Positions 27,023-36,035 of a DNA stretch of 64,000 nucleotides are shown here, one piece after another. The notes below the pieces were generated by a model, which saw nothing but the letters and a program-made list of their open reading frames with translations, was not told the DNA's origin and searched no databases. Source of the stretch: Paenibacillus thalictri (GTDB taxonomy: Bacteria > Bacillota > Bacilli > Paenibacillales > NBRC-103111); assembly GCF_004307995.1 (NCBI RefSeq), contig NZ_SIRE01000003.1, positions 434,001-498,000 on the forward strand, read 5' to 3'. Positions within the stretch are counted from its first letter, which is position 1. Every line of letters starts with the position of its first letter. A program made the translations under genes and the position numbers.

Positions 27023-27709
27023 TTGGAGACGTTTGCTTGTCTTTACATAATCAGGGGAGAGCCATACCGACCGGGCACCTGCGTCAATCTATCGGCGGAG
27101 GAAACCGTTGCCGGACGTTCATCCAAACATTCTTCACCGGATATATCATTTAGCAATGCGTTTATATCCCGCAAACATTTTATGATCCGCAAAGAACAAG
27201 GGCGAGCGGTTCTTTACGATATGGGGAGCCGGCACGGTACGGAGGTCAACGGCAATCGGTTGCCGGAGAATACGCCATACCGCCTGCAATCGTCGGACAT
27301 CATCAAATTGGCTAAGGGCATGATTGTTATCCATTTTTCTTATATATTTGAAGACCAGACGCTTGAGTTCGAGCCGATGCTGAATACAGAGCGGCTGCAT
27401 GCGATAGAAGAGCCGATTGTGATCCATTGGGAGAAAAGGGAATGCATCGTAGAAGGCAAGAAAATTACGATGTCCGAGAAAGAATACAGCCTTATGAAGG
27501 TGCTGTTCGATAACGCCAACCAACTGGTGCCGGTAGAAGATATCAAAAGGAATGTGTGGCCTGAACGCAGCGCCGGACCGGACGGCGCTCCCGATGTCAG
27601 CATCGATGAATTGAACGCGCTGGTCTACCGTATCCGCAAAAAATACGGCAAGCATTCCTTCATCATCAGCGCTGTCCGCGGCAGCGGGTACATTTTGGAG
27701 AAAGATTGA
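27023..27709 (+). CDS. FHA domain fused to OmpR-type winged helix
   Basis: A 228-residue cytoplasmic regulator. Residues 10-105 form a forkhead-associated domain with the phosphothreonine-binding pattern GRSS, ISRKH and DMGSRHGTEVNG. Residues 140-226 form a trans_reg_C winged helix (ITMSEKEYSLMKVLFDNANQLVPVEDI ... ALVYRIRKKYG ... SAVRGSGYIL). There is no receiver domain, so it may respond to a Ser/Thr-phosphorylated partner rather than a histidine kinase. TTG start with GGAGG seven bases upstream. The murA-like and murI genes follow at 9 and 4 bases, an operon that suggests control of cell-wall precursor supply. No Ser/Thr kinase is in the window. Confidence 0.9.
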   Translation: METFACLYIIRGEPYRPGTCVNLSAEETVAGRSSKHSSPDISFSNAFISRKHFMIRKEQGRAVLYDMGSRHGTEVNGNRLPENTPYRLQSSDIIKLAKGMIVIHFSYIFEDQTLEFEPMLNTERLHAIEEPIVIHWEKRECIVEGKKITMSEKEYSLMKVLFDNANQLVPVEDIKRNVWPERSAGPDGAPDVSIDELNALVYRIRKKYGKHSFIISAVRGSGYILEKD

Positions 27710-27718
27710 GGGGCGCTT

Positions 27719-29026
27719 ATGAATGCAAAAACGATCCATGTAGCAACGTCGGGACCGCTAAACGGCACAGTCACGATTCCCGGCTCCAAAAACAGTTCGC
27801 TTGCGCTGCTTGCGGCTACGTGTCTTGCTGATTCGCAAGTTGTGCTGGAAGGGGTTCCCGATATTTACGATTTCCGCATCATTACGCAAATCGGCAAAGA
27901 TATCGGACTTCACATGGAACGCGACAGTTCAGGGGATATCTTGATCGATCCGCGATACATATACAATTCGGTTATCGATCCGGGCTTATCTTCCGCATAC
28001 CGCGCTTCCTATTACTTTATCGGAGCATTGCTTGCCGGGTTCGGGAAGGTGACGATCGGATTTCCGGGCGGCGATGATTTCAGCTCCAGACCGATAGACC
28101 AGCATGTGAAAGCGCTCAGGGCGCTTGGCGCCGAATTCACTTTTTATACGGACCATTATGTGGTGTCGGCCAAGCAGTTGACCGGTGCGGATATTTATTT
28201 CGATACGATCACGTCCGGGGGCACCATTAATGCCATGCTGGCAGCCGTGAAAGCCAGGGGCCGCACCTATTTGCGCAATGCGGCGAGAGACCCTGAGGTT
28301 GTCGATACGGCAAACTTGTTGAATCAGATGGGGGCAAAAGTATACGGAGCGGGCACGGAGACAATTCGTATCGAAGGTGTTCCGTATTTATCCGGGGTCC
28401 GTTATCAGGTCATCCCGGACCGGCTGATTGCCGGCGCATTTCTGATGTCGGCGGGCATTACCGGAGGAACGGTTACGGTGGCGGATGTGATTCCGGAGCA
28501 TTTGGAAGCTTGTATCGCCAAATTGAAGGAAATCGGGCTCCAGATCGAATGCGGCGAGCAAAGCATCACCGCATACGGGGCATCCCGGCTGAAGCCAAGC
28601 CGGGTCAGCACCGATATGTATCCCGGCTTCGCTACGGATTTGCAGCAGCCGCTGACGGCGCTGCTCACGCAAATCCCCGGCAAAAGCATCGTGACCGACC
28701 GGGTGTACCCGAAACGGTACAATCACGTGCTGCAGCTCAACCGTATGGGAGCGGATATCGAAATCCGCAAGGATAGCGCGCTGATCCGCGGCGGCCGGCC
28801 TTTGCGGGGGGCGCAAGTGCACGCTACCGATGTGCGCGCCGGCACCTGTCTTATTTTGGCCGGACTGGCGGCTGAAGGGGAAACGGTCATTTCCGGTGTG
28901 GAACATATCGAAAGAGGTTATGAAGACGCTATCGGACTGTTTCGCGCGATCGGGGCGCCCGTCTGGATGCGAAGCGGCGATATGGGGCAAGGCCAGTTTG
29001 CAGAAGATCAATACAATGTAAGGTGA
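27719..29026 (+). CDS. murA: MurA-like enolpyruvyl transferase with Asp in place of catalytic Cys
   Basis: UDP-N-acetylglucosamine 1-carboxyvinyltransferase family, first committed step of peptidoglycan precursors: transfers enolpyruvate from PEP to UDP-GlcNAc. 435 residues. The conserved start reads GPLNGTVTIPGSKNSSLALL with Lys24 aligned to E. coli Lys22. The active-site loop, normally GGCxIGxRPxD, reads GGDDFSSRPID: codon GAT gives Asp119 at the Cys115 position. Cys-to-Asp forms are known in naturally fosfomycin-resistant bacteria and remain active. Middle of the FHA-murA-murI operon. A paralogue with Cys probably exists elsewhere, as bacilli usually have two. Confidence 0.9.
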   Translation: MNAKTIHVATSGPLNGTVTIPGSKNSSLALLAATCLADSQVVLEGVPDIYDFRIITQIGKDIGLHMERDSSGDILIDPRYIYNSVIDPGLSSAYRASYYFIGALLAGFGKVTIGFPGGDDFSSRPIDQHVKALRALGAEFTFYTDHYVVSAKQLTGADIYFDTITSGGTINAMLAAVKARGRTYLRNAARDPEVVDTANLLNQMGAKVYGAGTETIRIEGVPYLSGVRYQVIPDRLIAGAFLMSAGITGGTVTVADVIPEHLEACIAKLKEIGLQIECGEQSITAYGASRLKPSRVSTDMYPGFATDLQQPLTALLTQIPGKSIVTDRVYPKRYNHVLQLNRMGADIEIRKDSALIRGGRPLRGAQVHATDVRAGTCLILAGLAAEGETVISGVEHIERGYEDAIGLFRAIGAPVWMRSGDMGQGQFAEDQYNVR

Positions 29027-29030
29027 TAAT

Positions 29031-29828
29031 ATGAGAATTGCCGTTTTTGATTCCGGGCTTGGCGGATTGACGGTGTTGAATGAAGCGGTGCGGCTGCTTC
29101 CGAACGAACGTTTTGTCTATTATGCCGACACGCTTCATGTTCCTTACGGCACAAAGCCTAAACATGAAGTGAAACAATATATATTTGAAGCGGTGGAGTC
29201 GCTGCGCCGATACGATGTGAAGGCGCTTGTGATCGCCTGCAACACGGCAACCAGCATTGCGGTTAAGGAGCTGAGGGAAACCTACGAATTTCCGATCATC
29301 GGGATGGAGCCGGCAGTTAAACCTGCTGTAGAAACAAGCCGGGCCGATAAGCGGCGCGTGCTGGTGACGGCAACGCCGCTGACATTGCGCGAAGCGAAGT
29401 TTCAGGAGCTTGTCGCCAAAATCGACGAGGACCATCTGGTCGATTCGCTGCCGCTTCCGGAGCTGGTGCAGTATTGCGAGCGGCTGCAGTTTGACGATGA
29501 AATCATTATTCCGTACTTGCGGGATAAACTCGCGGCTTTCAATATGAACGAATACGGGGCGATTGTGCTGGGCTGCACGCATTTTCCGTTTTACCGGGAG
29601 CATTTCCGCCGGTTGCTTCCCAGTCATGTCACGATTATGGACGGCAGTGCGGGCACGGTGAAACGGCTGAAGCAAGTGCTGGGAGCGGAAGGGATGCCGG
29701 GCGGAACCGGTTCGGGCAACGCCGACATCGTTTGGCTCAGCTCGCAGCAGGAGCCGGGGGAAGTTGTGAAAATGCAGACAGCGATGAAGTTTTTGCAACG
29801 CGAACCAAGGCCGCTTTGTTTTGAATGA
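29031..29828 (+). CDS. murI: glutamate racemase
   Basis: Converts L- to D-glutamate for peptidoglycan. 265 residues with both catalytic cysteines: Cys70 in ALVIACNTATS and the second in VLGCTHFP near 183; N-terminal FDSGLGGLTV and YADTLHVPYGTK are family motifs. AAGGTGATA precedes the ATG. Last gene of the FHA-murA-murI operon; no clear terminator follows before the convergent coaA. RacE-type and MurI-type names are used for the same enzyme in bacilli. Confidence 0.96.
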   Translation: MRIAVFDSGLGGLTVLNEAVRLLPNERFVYYADTLHVPYGTKPKHEVKQYIFEAVESLRRYDVKALVIACNTATSIAVKELRETYEFPIIGMEPAVKPAVETSRADKRRVLVTATPLTLREAKFQELVAKIDEDHLVDSLPLPELVQYCERLQFDDEIIIPYLRDKLAAFNMNEYGAIVLGCTHFPFYREHFRRLLPSHVTIMDGSAGTVKRLKQVLGAEGMPGGTGSGNADIVWLSSQQEPGEVVKMQTAMKFLQREPRPLCFE

Positions 29829-29885
29829 AGCGGTCTTGATTGCGTTTAGTGCATGCTCCCGAGTCAAATTATGAGAACACTCTCT

Positions 29886-30809
29886 CTACAGCTTTCTTAA
29901 ATAAATGTTCCGTATGCTGTGGTCGGCGTCTTTGCGTAAAATGAGCTGTGCCCGCCCCTTGGTCGGCAGGATGTTCTCCGATAAGTTCCGGGAGTTGATT
30001 TCCTTCCATATTCGGGTTGCCGTTTGTACGGCTTCTTCTTTGGTTAAGCTGCCGTATTTATGGAAATAGGAAGTTGGGTTGCGAAAAGCGGTATCCCGCA
30101 GCATAAGAAACCTTTCGATGTACCACTGTTCGATATCGCGTTCTTGCGCATCCACAAAAATCGAGAAGTCAAAGAAATCGCTCACAAATATTTGAGCTTC
30201 TTTATTCACCTGCAGCACATTAATGCCTTCGAGGATTAGAATGTCAGGATTCCTTACAACTTGAACCTCATCTTGCAGAATATCGTAATACAAATGCGAA
30301 TAAACGGGTGCATGGGCTTCGGCGGCGCCGGATTTGACGGTCGCTATGAATTTCAGCAGCTTCTTGATATCATAACTTTCCGGGAAACCTTTTTTGTTCA
30401 TCATTCCCCGTTCCTCCAAAACCCGATTCGGATACAAAAATCCGTCGGTCGTTACGAGGTCGACGTTTCGGTGGCCGTCCCATCTGGACAGCAAAGACTG
30501 AAGCAGCCGCGAAGTCGTGCTTTTGCCGACGGCGACGCTTCCTGCAATACCGATAATATAAGGCACCTTCTGCGTTTGTTTGCCGTGAAATGCGGTGGAG
30601 GCGAGATGCAGCCGTCTGGAGGCTTCCACATATAAGTGGATCAAGCGGGTCAAAGGCAAATACATCTGCTCAACTTCTTGGATGGACACTTGCTCGTTTA
30701 ACCCTTTCAAATGCTCCAGTTCCGCTTCCGTCATGGGCAGCGGCGTATGATCCCGCAGTGCGGACCAGTCGTTGCGGTCAAATTCGATGTAAAGTGAATG
30801 AGGCTTCAT
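29886..30809 (-). CDS. coaA: type I pantothenate kinase
   Basis: Phosphorylates pantothenate, the first step of coenzyme A synthesis. 307 residues with P-loop [17 protein letters not shown] near 90, [10 protein letters not shown], and [13 protein letters not shown] near 250, all of the bacterial CoaA type. The ATG at 30809 gives [15 protein letters not shown], the conserved start; an upstream extension in frame is not needed. Bacilli often carry type III CoaX as well, not seen here. Separated from yugP by a terminator. Confidence 0.94.
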   Translation of the reverse strand: MKPHSLYIEFDRNDWSALRDHTPLPMTEAELEHLKGLNEQVSIQEVEQMYLPLTRLIHLYVEASRRLHLASTAFHGKQTQKVPYIIGIAGSVAVGKSTTSRLLQSLLSRWDGHRNVDLVTTDGFLYPNRVLEERGMMNKKGFPESYDIKKLLKFIATVKSGAAEAHAPVYSHLYYDILQDEVQVVRNPDILILEGINVLQVNKEAQIFVSDFFDFSIFVDAQERDIEQWYIERFLMLRDTAFRNPTSYFHKYGSLTKEEAVQTATRIWKEINSRNLSENILPTKGRAQLILRKDADHSIRNIYLRKL

Positions 30810-30842
30810 GGTGTGCTCGCTTTCTTCTATGTAATTTAAAAG

Positions 30843-30890
30843 AACCCCCAGCAAATGAGCTTCCATCCGCTGGGGGTTGCTGTTTTTGCG
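30843..30890 (-). terminator. hairpin terminator between yugP and coaA
   Basis: AACCCCCAGC and GCTGGGGGTT arms around a 16-base loop, with a short T run on the minus strand and TTTTT beyond the plus-strand arm. Confidence 0.75.
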
Positions 30891-30894
30891 ATTG

Positions 30895-31581
30895 TCAATC
30901 GTTGTTGCGGTTGTTGAAAATCATCACATATTTGAGCAGCTCAAGTATGGAAATCAGCGCAGCCGCTACATAGGTGAGCGCCGCGGCGTTCAATACCTTG
31001 GCAACCCCGCGCTCCTCCTCGTTGGAGATGTAGCCTTCGGCTACCATCAATTCGCGCGCTCTGCTGCTGGCGTTAAACTCGACAGGCAACGTTACGACTT
31101 GGAAAGCAACCGCTGCGGAGAAAAAGATGATGCCAAGACCCAACAAGAAGTTGAACTGCTGGAAAAACAATCCCGCCAAAATCATCAGCGGCGCTACGCC
31201 TGAAGCGAAATTGACGACAGGGAACATATTGTGCCGCAGCACCAGCATCGGATAATGCACCTTATGCTGGATAGCATGGCCGACCTCGTGGCATGCCACC
31301 GACACGGCGGAGATGGAGCTTTCGTAGTACACCGGCTCCGACAAGCGGACAACGCGCTGAACCGGATCGTAATGGTCGGTCAGTCTGCCCTGCACCGGCT
31401 CTACCGGGACGTCGTATAATCCGTTGGCGTCCAGCATCCTGCGTGCGGCTTCGTAACCGGTCATGCCCGATGCGACCGGAACCTCCGACCACTTGTTAAA
31501 CGTTCCTTTGACCCGAAATGAAGCCCACAATGAAAGTCCAAAGGCAATGAGAATCAAAATGTCCATGGGATGAAAAAACAT
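30895..31581 (-). CDS. yugP: YugP-like membrane zinc metallopeptidase
   Basis: 228 residues. Zinc site [10 protein letters not shown] near 100 (HExxH), an N-terminal membrane helix and two to three C-terminal helices ([48 protein letters not shown]), with [10 protein letters not shown] between them as in Zn_peptidase_2 proteins. Function of YugP is not well defined; membrane protein quality control is suspected. AACGGAGGAAAAG-like site upstream. Confidence 0.93.
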   Translation of the reverse strand: MFFHPMDILILIAFGLSLWASFRVKGTFNKWSEVPVASGMTGYEAARRMLDANGLYDVPVEPVQGRLTDHYDPVQRVVRLSEPVYYESSISAVSVACHEVGHAIQHKVHYPMLVLRHNMFPVVNFASGVAPLMILAGLFFQQFNFLLGLGIIFFSAAVAFQVVTLPVEFNASSRARELMVAEGYISNEEERGVAKVLNAAALTYVAAALISILELLKYVMIFNNRNND

Positions 31582-31603
31582 ATGCTTTTCCTCCGTTTCA
31601 AAA

Positions 31604-32035
31604 TTATCCTAAGGGACCTTTGCCAAGAAGGAGCAGTAAAGCCTCGATGCAAGCGGCCATGGACGGTGTGAGCATCTTATGAAACCGTTTGGCTTGCGAC
31701 GGTTTCAGCTGATCCAGGAGCGGGCTGATTTCTTTGGCTTCTTTTTCTAACTGCTGAAGATGGATTTGCAGCGATGTTAGCTTATTTGCCGTGAATTCAT
31801 CCTGACTCATCCTGCTCCACTGCGACAGGCTCATCTTGATTTCCTCCAGGGTATATTTCTCCCTTTTCAATAATTCAATACGTTTCAAGCGCGTTAAGGT
31901 TTCATCGCTGTATAATCGATAATTTGTTCCGGACCTTGTTTCCGGCTCGATAAGTCCCAGCTTCGTATAATAGTCGATCGTTCGCGGATTAACTTCTGAA
32001 AGCCTCGCTAACTCCCCAATGCGGTACAGTTTCAT
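31604..32035 (-). CDS. MerR-family transcriptional regulator
   Basis: 143 residues with a MerR winged helix at the N-terminus (KLYRIGELARLSEVNPRTIDYYTKLGLIEPETRSGTNYRLY), a dimerisation coiled coil (70-110) and a short C-terminal region ending with LLLLLGKGPLG; no cysteines in the effector part, so a metal sensor is unlikely. The ATG at 32035 is the canonical start. It is divergent from amtB with a 337-base gap. A TATAAT on the minus strand near 32060 may be its own promoter. Confidence 0.88.
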   Translation of the reverse strand: MKLYRIGELARLSEVNPRTIDYYTKLGLIEPETRSGTNYRLYSDETLTRLKRIELLKREKYTLEEIKMSLSQWSRMSQDEFTANKLTSLQIHLQQLEKEAKEISPLLDQLKPSQAKRFHKMLTPSMAACIEALLLLLGKGPLG

Positions 32036-32287
32036 ATCCCCATCCGATTTCACCCCTCTATTTATTATAGATACTCTTTTGTCTGCTAATTTTATGATAC
32101 TGAAATCAAACCATACAGTCAAACGTTATGCTTTTTGCGCTTATATATAATGAAGAGATTGAAATGTAAGGGGAGAATATATTACATGTCCGTATTAATC
32201 TAGCATCTATTATATTTAAAAACCGAATTATGGGTGGCTTATGTCAGGTTATTTTTCGTATTTTTCAATTTCTTAACGAAAAATCTA

Positions 32288-32316
32288 TTGTCAAACAAGA
32301 AAAAGCTGTATATAAT
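32288..32316 (+). promoter_or_regulatory. promoter of amtB
   Basis: TTGTCA at 32288-32293 and a perfect TATAAT at 32311-32316, spacer 17. Predicted start near 32323. Confidence 0.8.
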
Positions 32317-32337
32317 GACAATATGAGTTTCATTATA

Positions 32338-32354
32338 TGTTATATAAATTAACA
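32338..32354. promoter_or_regulatory. GlnR/TnrA-type box in amtB leader
   Basis: TGTTATATAAATTAACA fits the TGTNA-N7-TNACA consensus exactly. It lies about 15 bases downstream of the predicted start, where bound GlnR would block transcription. Confidence 0.75.
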
Positions 32355-32371
32355 TTAAGGATGTGGTCGCC

Positions 32372-33769
32372 ATGTTGAAGAAGTTTTTGTTAAGTTTAGG
32401 CATTACTTCAATGCTAGTCCCTGCCTCGTTTGCTTTCGCAGCGGATGATGCAACACCGGCTCAACTGCAAGGAGCTATCGATGCCGTGTGGGTCATGCTC
32501 GCTGCGATACTCGTCATTTTCATGCAGGCCGGTTTTGCGCTGCTGGAAGCGGGTTCCACAAGAATGAAAAACGCGGGCCACGTCGCCGGTAAAACTGTAC
32601 TCACTTTCGGATTATGTGCTATCGCTTTTTGGGCAATCGGCTTTGGTCTCGCCTTTGGCGACGATGGGGGCAACGGCTTTCTGGGAACGACCGGATTTTT
32701 TGTAGACGGCTCTGAAGAGCAAGCGAAAGCCGCTTTCGGCGCGTTGTCCGGCTCCGATGTTCCGATCAGCATCAAATTTTTGTTCCAATTGGCGTTTGCC
32801 GGCGTATCCTTGGCAATCGCATGGGGCGGTTTTGCAGAAAGAGGCAAACTTCCGGTTTACTTCATCTTCGGCATTTTGTTCACTGTATTGATTTACCCGA
32901 TCGTTGCTCACTGGGTGTGGGGCGGCGGCTGGCTGGCCAAACTGGGCATGCAGGATTTCGCGGGTTCTACGGTCGTTCACTTGCAAGGTGCGACCGCGGC
33001 GCTTGTTGCTACATTGTTGCTTAAACCTCGTATCGGCAAATTCAATAAAGATAAGACGCCAAACCTGATTCCCGGCCACAACCAAGTATATTCCGTCCTA
33101 GGCGTTATCATCTTATGGATCGGCTGGTTCGGATTCAACCCGGGTAGTACGCTCAGCGCGATGGGCGACGGGTTCTTCGGATATATCGCATTGACAACCA
33201 ACCTAGCGGCAGCCGCGGGAGCTGTTGCAGCGATGATTGTTTCTTGGATGTATTTCGGCAAAGCGGACATTCCCAGCATGCTGAACGGCGTTCTGGCGGC
33301 ACTGGTTGCCATCACGGCTGCTTGCGCATTCGTAACGCCACGCGATGCGGTTATTATCGGCGCAATTTCAGGTATCATCACCTTTTTTACAGCGCAATGG
33401 TTTGAGAAAGCAGGGCTTGACGATCCGGTATATGCCTTCTCCGTACACGGTATCGCCGGTATTTGGGGCACATTGTCCACAGGCATTTTTGCAACACCTG
33501 AGCTTGCGGCCAAAGTTGGCGTAGGCGGTGCGGGTTTGCTGTATGGCGGCGGTCTTGGACAATTGGGTGTGCAAGCGCTGGGCGTTTTCGGAGCATTTAT
33601 CTTCGTGCTCGTGCTTTCTTATATTATCCTTGCTATTATTAAAGCAACTATGGGGCTGCGCGTTACGGAAGAAGAAGAAATTGTCGGTCTGGACTTGTCC
33701 GAACACGGCACGTACGGCTATCCTGAGCAAATGAAAAAGGCCGCTCAAAGCGCTGCCCAAACGGTTTAA
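32372..33769 (+). CDS. amtB: ammonium transporter
   Basis: Ammonium channel of the Amt family. 465 residues: a signal-like N-terminus (LLSLGITSMLVPASFAFA) then eleven helices. Family motifs are AGFALLEAGSTRMKN near 51, the pore region FQLAFAGVSLAIAWGGFAERGK, WGGGWLAKLGMQDFAGSTVVHLQGATAALVA near 187, WFGFNPGS, and VHGIAGIWGTLSTGIFA near 345 with the second pore His. The ATG at 32372 is preferred to GTG at 32363. Expression under nitrogen control is inferred from the GlnR-type box. No glnK/PII gene follows; a DUF294 nucleotidyltransferase does, 81 bases on. Confidence 0.96.
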   Translation: MLKKFLLSLGITSMLVPASFAFAADDATPAQLQGAIDAVWVMLAAILVIFMQAGFALLEAGSTRMKNAGHVAGKTVLTFGLCAIAFWAIGFGLAFGDDGGNGFLGTTGFFVDGSEEQAKAAFGALSGSDVPISIKFLFQLAFAGVSLAIAWGGFAERGKLPVYFIFGILFTVLIYPIVAHWVWGGGWLAKLGMQDFAGSTVVHLQGATAALVATLLLKPRIGKFNKDKTPNLIPGHNQVYSVLGVIILWIGWFGFNPGSTLSAMGDGFFGYIALTTNLAAAAGAVAAMIVSWMYFGKADIPSMLNGVLAALVAITAACAFVTPRDAVIIGAISGIITFFTAQWFEKAGLDDPVYAFSVHGIAGIWGTLSTGIFATPELAAKVGVGGAGLLYGGGLGQLGVQALGVFGAFIFVLVLSYIILAIIKATMGLRVTEEEEIVGLDLSEHGTYGYPEQMKKAAQSAAQTV

Positions 33770-33850
33770 TAGCTTATACATTCGTGCCAATGACCGCCGG
33801 GCCGAAGCGATATCCGCTTACGGCGGTTGCAGGTAAAGGAGAACCTCGTC

Positions 33851-34918
33851 ATGGAACATTTCTCGATGGAATCAATTTTGGAGCTTATTCATCAAGCAGC
33901 TACGTTCGAACGACTGCGCGAGCTCCGGGATAAGATACATGAGGAATTAGGCGAGGGGCTCCTTTTTCCGTATGATCTTGAATGGAACGAAAAGTTGAAT
34001 ACCGCGCACGACGCATTAATTCAGCGTGTTGTATACCTCTCCGAGAAAGAGACAGAGCGGAATGGGATAGGAGCGCCGCCGGTTCCTTATGCATTTGTGT
34101 TGTTCGGGAGCGGCGGGAGAAAAGAGCAAACCTTGTGGAGCGATCAGGATAACGGAATTATTTATGCGGAACCGCCGGCGGCAAAAGCGTCGGAAACGGA
34201 CGAATATTTTAAGCTGTTGAGCGGTTGTATCGAAATGGGGATGTCAATTGTCGGCTATCCTCCTTGCAGCGGGAATGTGATCAGTACAAACGCAAGATGG
34301 AGGCAGACGCTGCCGCAGTATTGCAGCATGCTGCTGGAGTGGCTGCAGGAGCCGGAGTGGGAGAATGTGCGGTATTTGCTGATTGTGGCCGACATGCGCT
34401 GCGTTTACGGTGACGTGACCTTAGCTGACGCTCTGATCGATCAATTGTACGATTACCGCCAGAAGCACCCGGAGATCTTGTTTCACATGCTGCAAAATAC
34501 GCTGCATCACAAAATTTCGCTTGGTGTCTTCGGACAGTTGATTAAAGAACGGTACGGCGAAGATGCGGGCGGCGTCGATATTAAATACGGCGCCTACATC
34601 CCGATCGTCAACGGCGTGCGTTTGCTGGCGCTGGAGGCGGGGATATGCAGTTCTTCCACCCGGGAGCGTATCGAACGGCTGATTAGCGGCGGATTCGTGG
34701 AGGATGAGCTCGGCCATGACTGGCTTGATGCGCTTGCGCTTGTGCTTAAGCTCAGATCGGAGACTCCTTATCAGATGGAACAAGGACAATATACGACCCG
34801 CGGCAAACTTCCCGCGGATATGCTGACCAAAGAACGGACCAATGAGCTGAAATTTTGTCTCCGGATTGGAAAGGACTTGCAGAAATACGTGCAAAGCAAA
34901 ATAAAAGAGCGCGGATAA
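33851..34918 (+). CDS. DUF294 nucleotidyltransferase-like protein
   Basis: 355 residues related to the nucleotidyltransferase part of GlnD (PII uridylyltransferase) and found in the DUF294/DUF294_C family. The nucleotidyltransferase core FGSGGRKEQTLWSDQDNGIIY lies near residue 85-106 with G-S-G plus the D.D pair, and the C-terminal half is all-helical substrate-binding type. The ATG at 33851 follows AAAGGAGAA. It sits between amtB and a DEDDh exonuclease gene. The substrate protein is unknown; no PII gene lies nearby. Confidence 0.88.
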   Translation: MEHFSMESILELIHQAATFERLRELRDKIHEELGEGLLFPYDLEWNEKLNTAHDALIQRVVYLSEKETERNGIGAPPVPYAFVLFGSGGRKEQTLWSDQDNGIIYAEPPAAKASETDEYFKLLSGCIEMGMSIVGYPPCSGNVISTNARWRQTLPQYCSMLLEWLQEPEWENVRYLLIVADMRCVYGDVTLADALIDQLYDYRQKHPEILFHMLQNTLHHKISLGVFGQLIKERYGEDAGGVDIKYGAYIPIVNGVRLLALEAGICSSSTRERIERLISGGFVEDELGHDWLDALALVLKLRSETPYQMEQGQYTTRGKLPADMLTKERTNELKFCLRIGKDLQKYVQSKIKERG

Positions 34919-34986
34919 GCGATGAAAAAACGTTAGAACTAGGGAAGAAGGGTAACTCCATTTAATCGGGTGAGGTGGTCGGCGGT

Positions 34987-35718
34987 ATGAAAGACATGCG
35001 GCCTGCGGGCAGATTTTTGCATCTATACAGGATGGGCGGGCTTACACCTGCAATAGCTTCGATGTTTGATGCGCAAAATGCCCAGCAGATGGCCTTCATC
35101 CGCTCCATCATGAAAGAGCAGCGCAAACATTCATTGTACGATATTCCGCTGGATACGGTGGAGCTGGTCGTTTTCGATCTGGAAACGACCGGCTTTTCGC
35201 CGTACAACGGGGACGAGATCATTTCGTTCGGCGCAGTGGCTGTGCAGGGCGGCAGCGTTTTGGAGGAGCAGAAATATTACAGCTTGGCCAATCCGAAAAG
35301 AACGATTCCGTCCAATATCGTCGAATTGACCGGGATTACGAACGAAATGGCGGAGGCGGCTCCCGAGCTGATCCAAGCGCTAAGCGGTTTTCTGGAATTT
35401 GTCCAGCGCAAAATATTAATCGCTCACGGTACGGGACATGACAAGCATTTTCTTAATTCGGCGTTATGGAAAACGTCGCGCATACAATTGCAGCACCGGC
35501 TGATCGACACCATTATGATAGCGAAATGGTTGAATCCGAAGCTTCCGAGTTACGATCTGGACTACTTGCTGGACATGTATGAAGTGCCGGTTACGGTACG
35601 GCATCACGCTTTGGAGGATGCAGTGATGACCGCCAAACTTTGGTCGAAATTTATGGCGGAAATCAAAGCGAGGGATGTGCTCACGTTAGGCGACTTGTAC
35701 TCTCATTTAAGCAAATAA
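34987..35718 (+). CDS. DEDDh 3'-5' exonuclease (DnaQ-like)
   Basis: 243 residues. After a 55-residue N-terminal part without known motif comes an exonuclease fold: VVFDLETTGFSPYNGDEII (ExoI, D-E pair), a middle ExoII with HDKHFLNSALW, and HHALEDAVMTAKLW (ExoIII, H and D). Related to the epsilon proofreading subunit of DNA polymerase III but stand-alone. ATG at 34987 behind GGTGAGGTGG. It forms a unit with the DUF294 gene 68 bases upstream; such pairing with DUF294 proteins is seen in other bacteria and suggests linked function. Confidence 0.92.
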   Translation: MKDMRPAGRFLHLYRMGGLTPAIASMFDAQNAQQMAFIRSIMKEQRKHSLYDIPLDTVELVVFDLETTGFSPYNGDEIISFGAVAVQGGSVLEEQKYYSLANPKRTIPSNIVELTGITNEMAEAAPELIQALSGFLEFVQRKILIAHGTGHDKHFLNSALWKTSRIQLQHRLIDTIMIAKWLNPKLPSYDLDYLLDMYEVPVTVRHHALEDAVMTAKLWSKFMAEIKARDVLTLGDLYSHLSK

Positions 35719-35759
35719 AGGCCGTTACGCTCTGATAGGAGGGTGTGACGGCCTTTTTG
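35717..35759 (+). terminator. terminator after exonuclease gene
   Basis: AAGGCCGTTAC and GTGACGGCCTTTTT arms with one wobble, followed by five T; part of the left arm overlaps the stop codon region. Confidence 0.88.
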
Positions 35760-35789
35760 CAGCTTGAACCGATGTTGTTGCAGTATGCC

Positions 35790-36006
35790 AAAAAGACACG
35801 GCCCTTTAAGAGAGGCCGCGGAAAAAGTAGCTTAAGTGAGCGGAATCATGCTGGAGAAGCGCCAGCGTTCGCTTTTGTCCCTGAATTTCACCTGCCGCAA
35901 GCAGGTACATTCAAGAAACTCGGGGACAATGGGCGATCGTAAATATGATTCGCTCATGCGGCGTTCTCTTTTTCCGTGGCCTCCTTTAAGCGGGCGTGTC
36001 TTTTTT
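35790..36006 (-). terminator. terminator of IclR gene, split by miniature element
   Basis: Outer arms AAAAAGACACG (35790-35800) and CGTGTCTTTTTT (35995-36006) would form a terminator hairpin for the minus-strand IclR gene; a 172-bp element with its target duplication now occupies the loop. The stem can still close if the element folds on itself. Confidence 0.7.
35812..35983. mobile_element. 172-bp miniature inverted-repeat element, copy A
   Basis: Begins GAGGCC and ends GGCCTC, with long imperfect terminal inverted repeats (GCGGAAAAAG / CTTTTTCCGT inside) and nested inner palindromes (ACCTGC/GCAGGT; GTCCC/GGGGAC). It is flanked by CTTTAAGA on the left and CTTTAAGC on the right, a target duplication with seven of eight matches. 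It is clearly related along its length to copy B (42276-42447) in the opposite orientation. No coding capacity. Confidence 0.9.
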
Positions 36007-36035
36007 CGCATACGGGCGCCGAAAAGGAGAAGCGA

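Noticed and set aside
32187..32204. Five-codon leader ORF before amtB
   Set aside because: An AAGGGGAG site and ATG are present, but the promoter is unclear and the peptide has no informative residues; likely chance.
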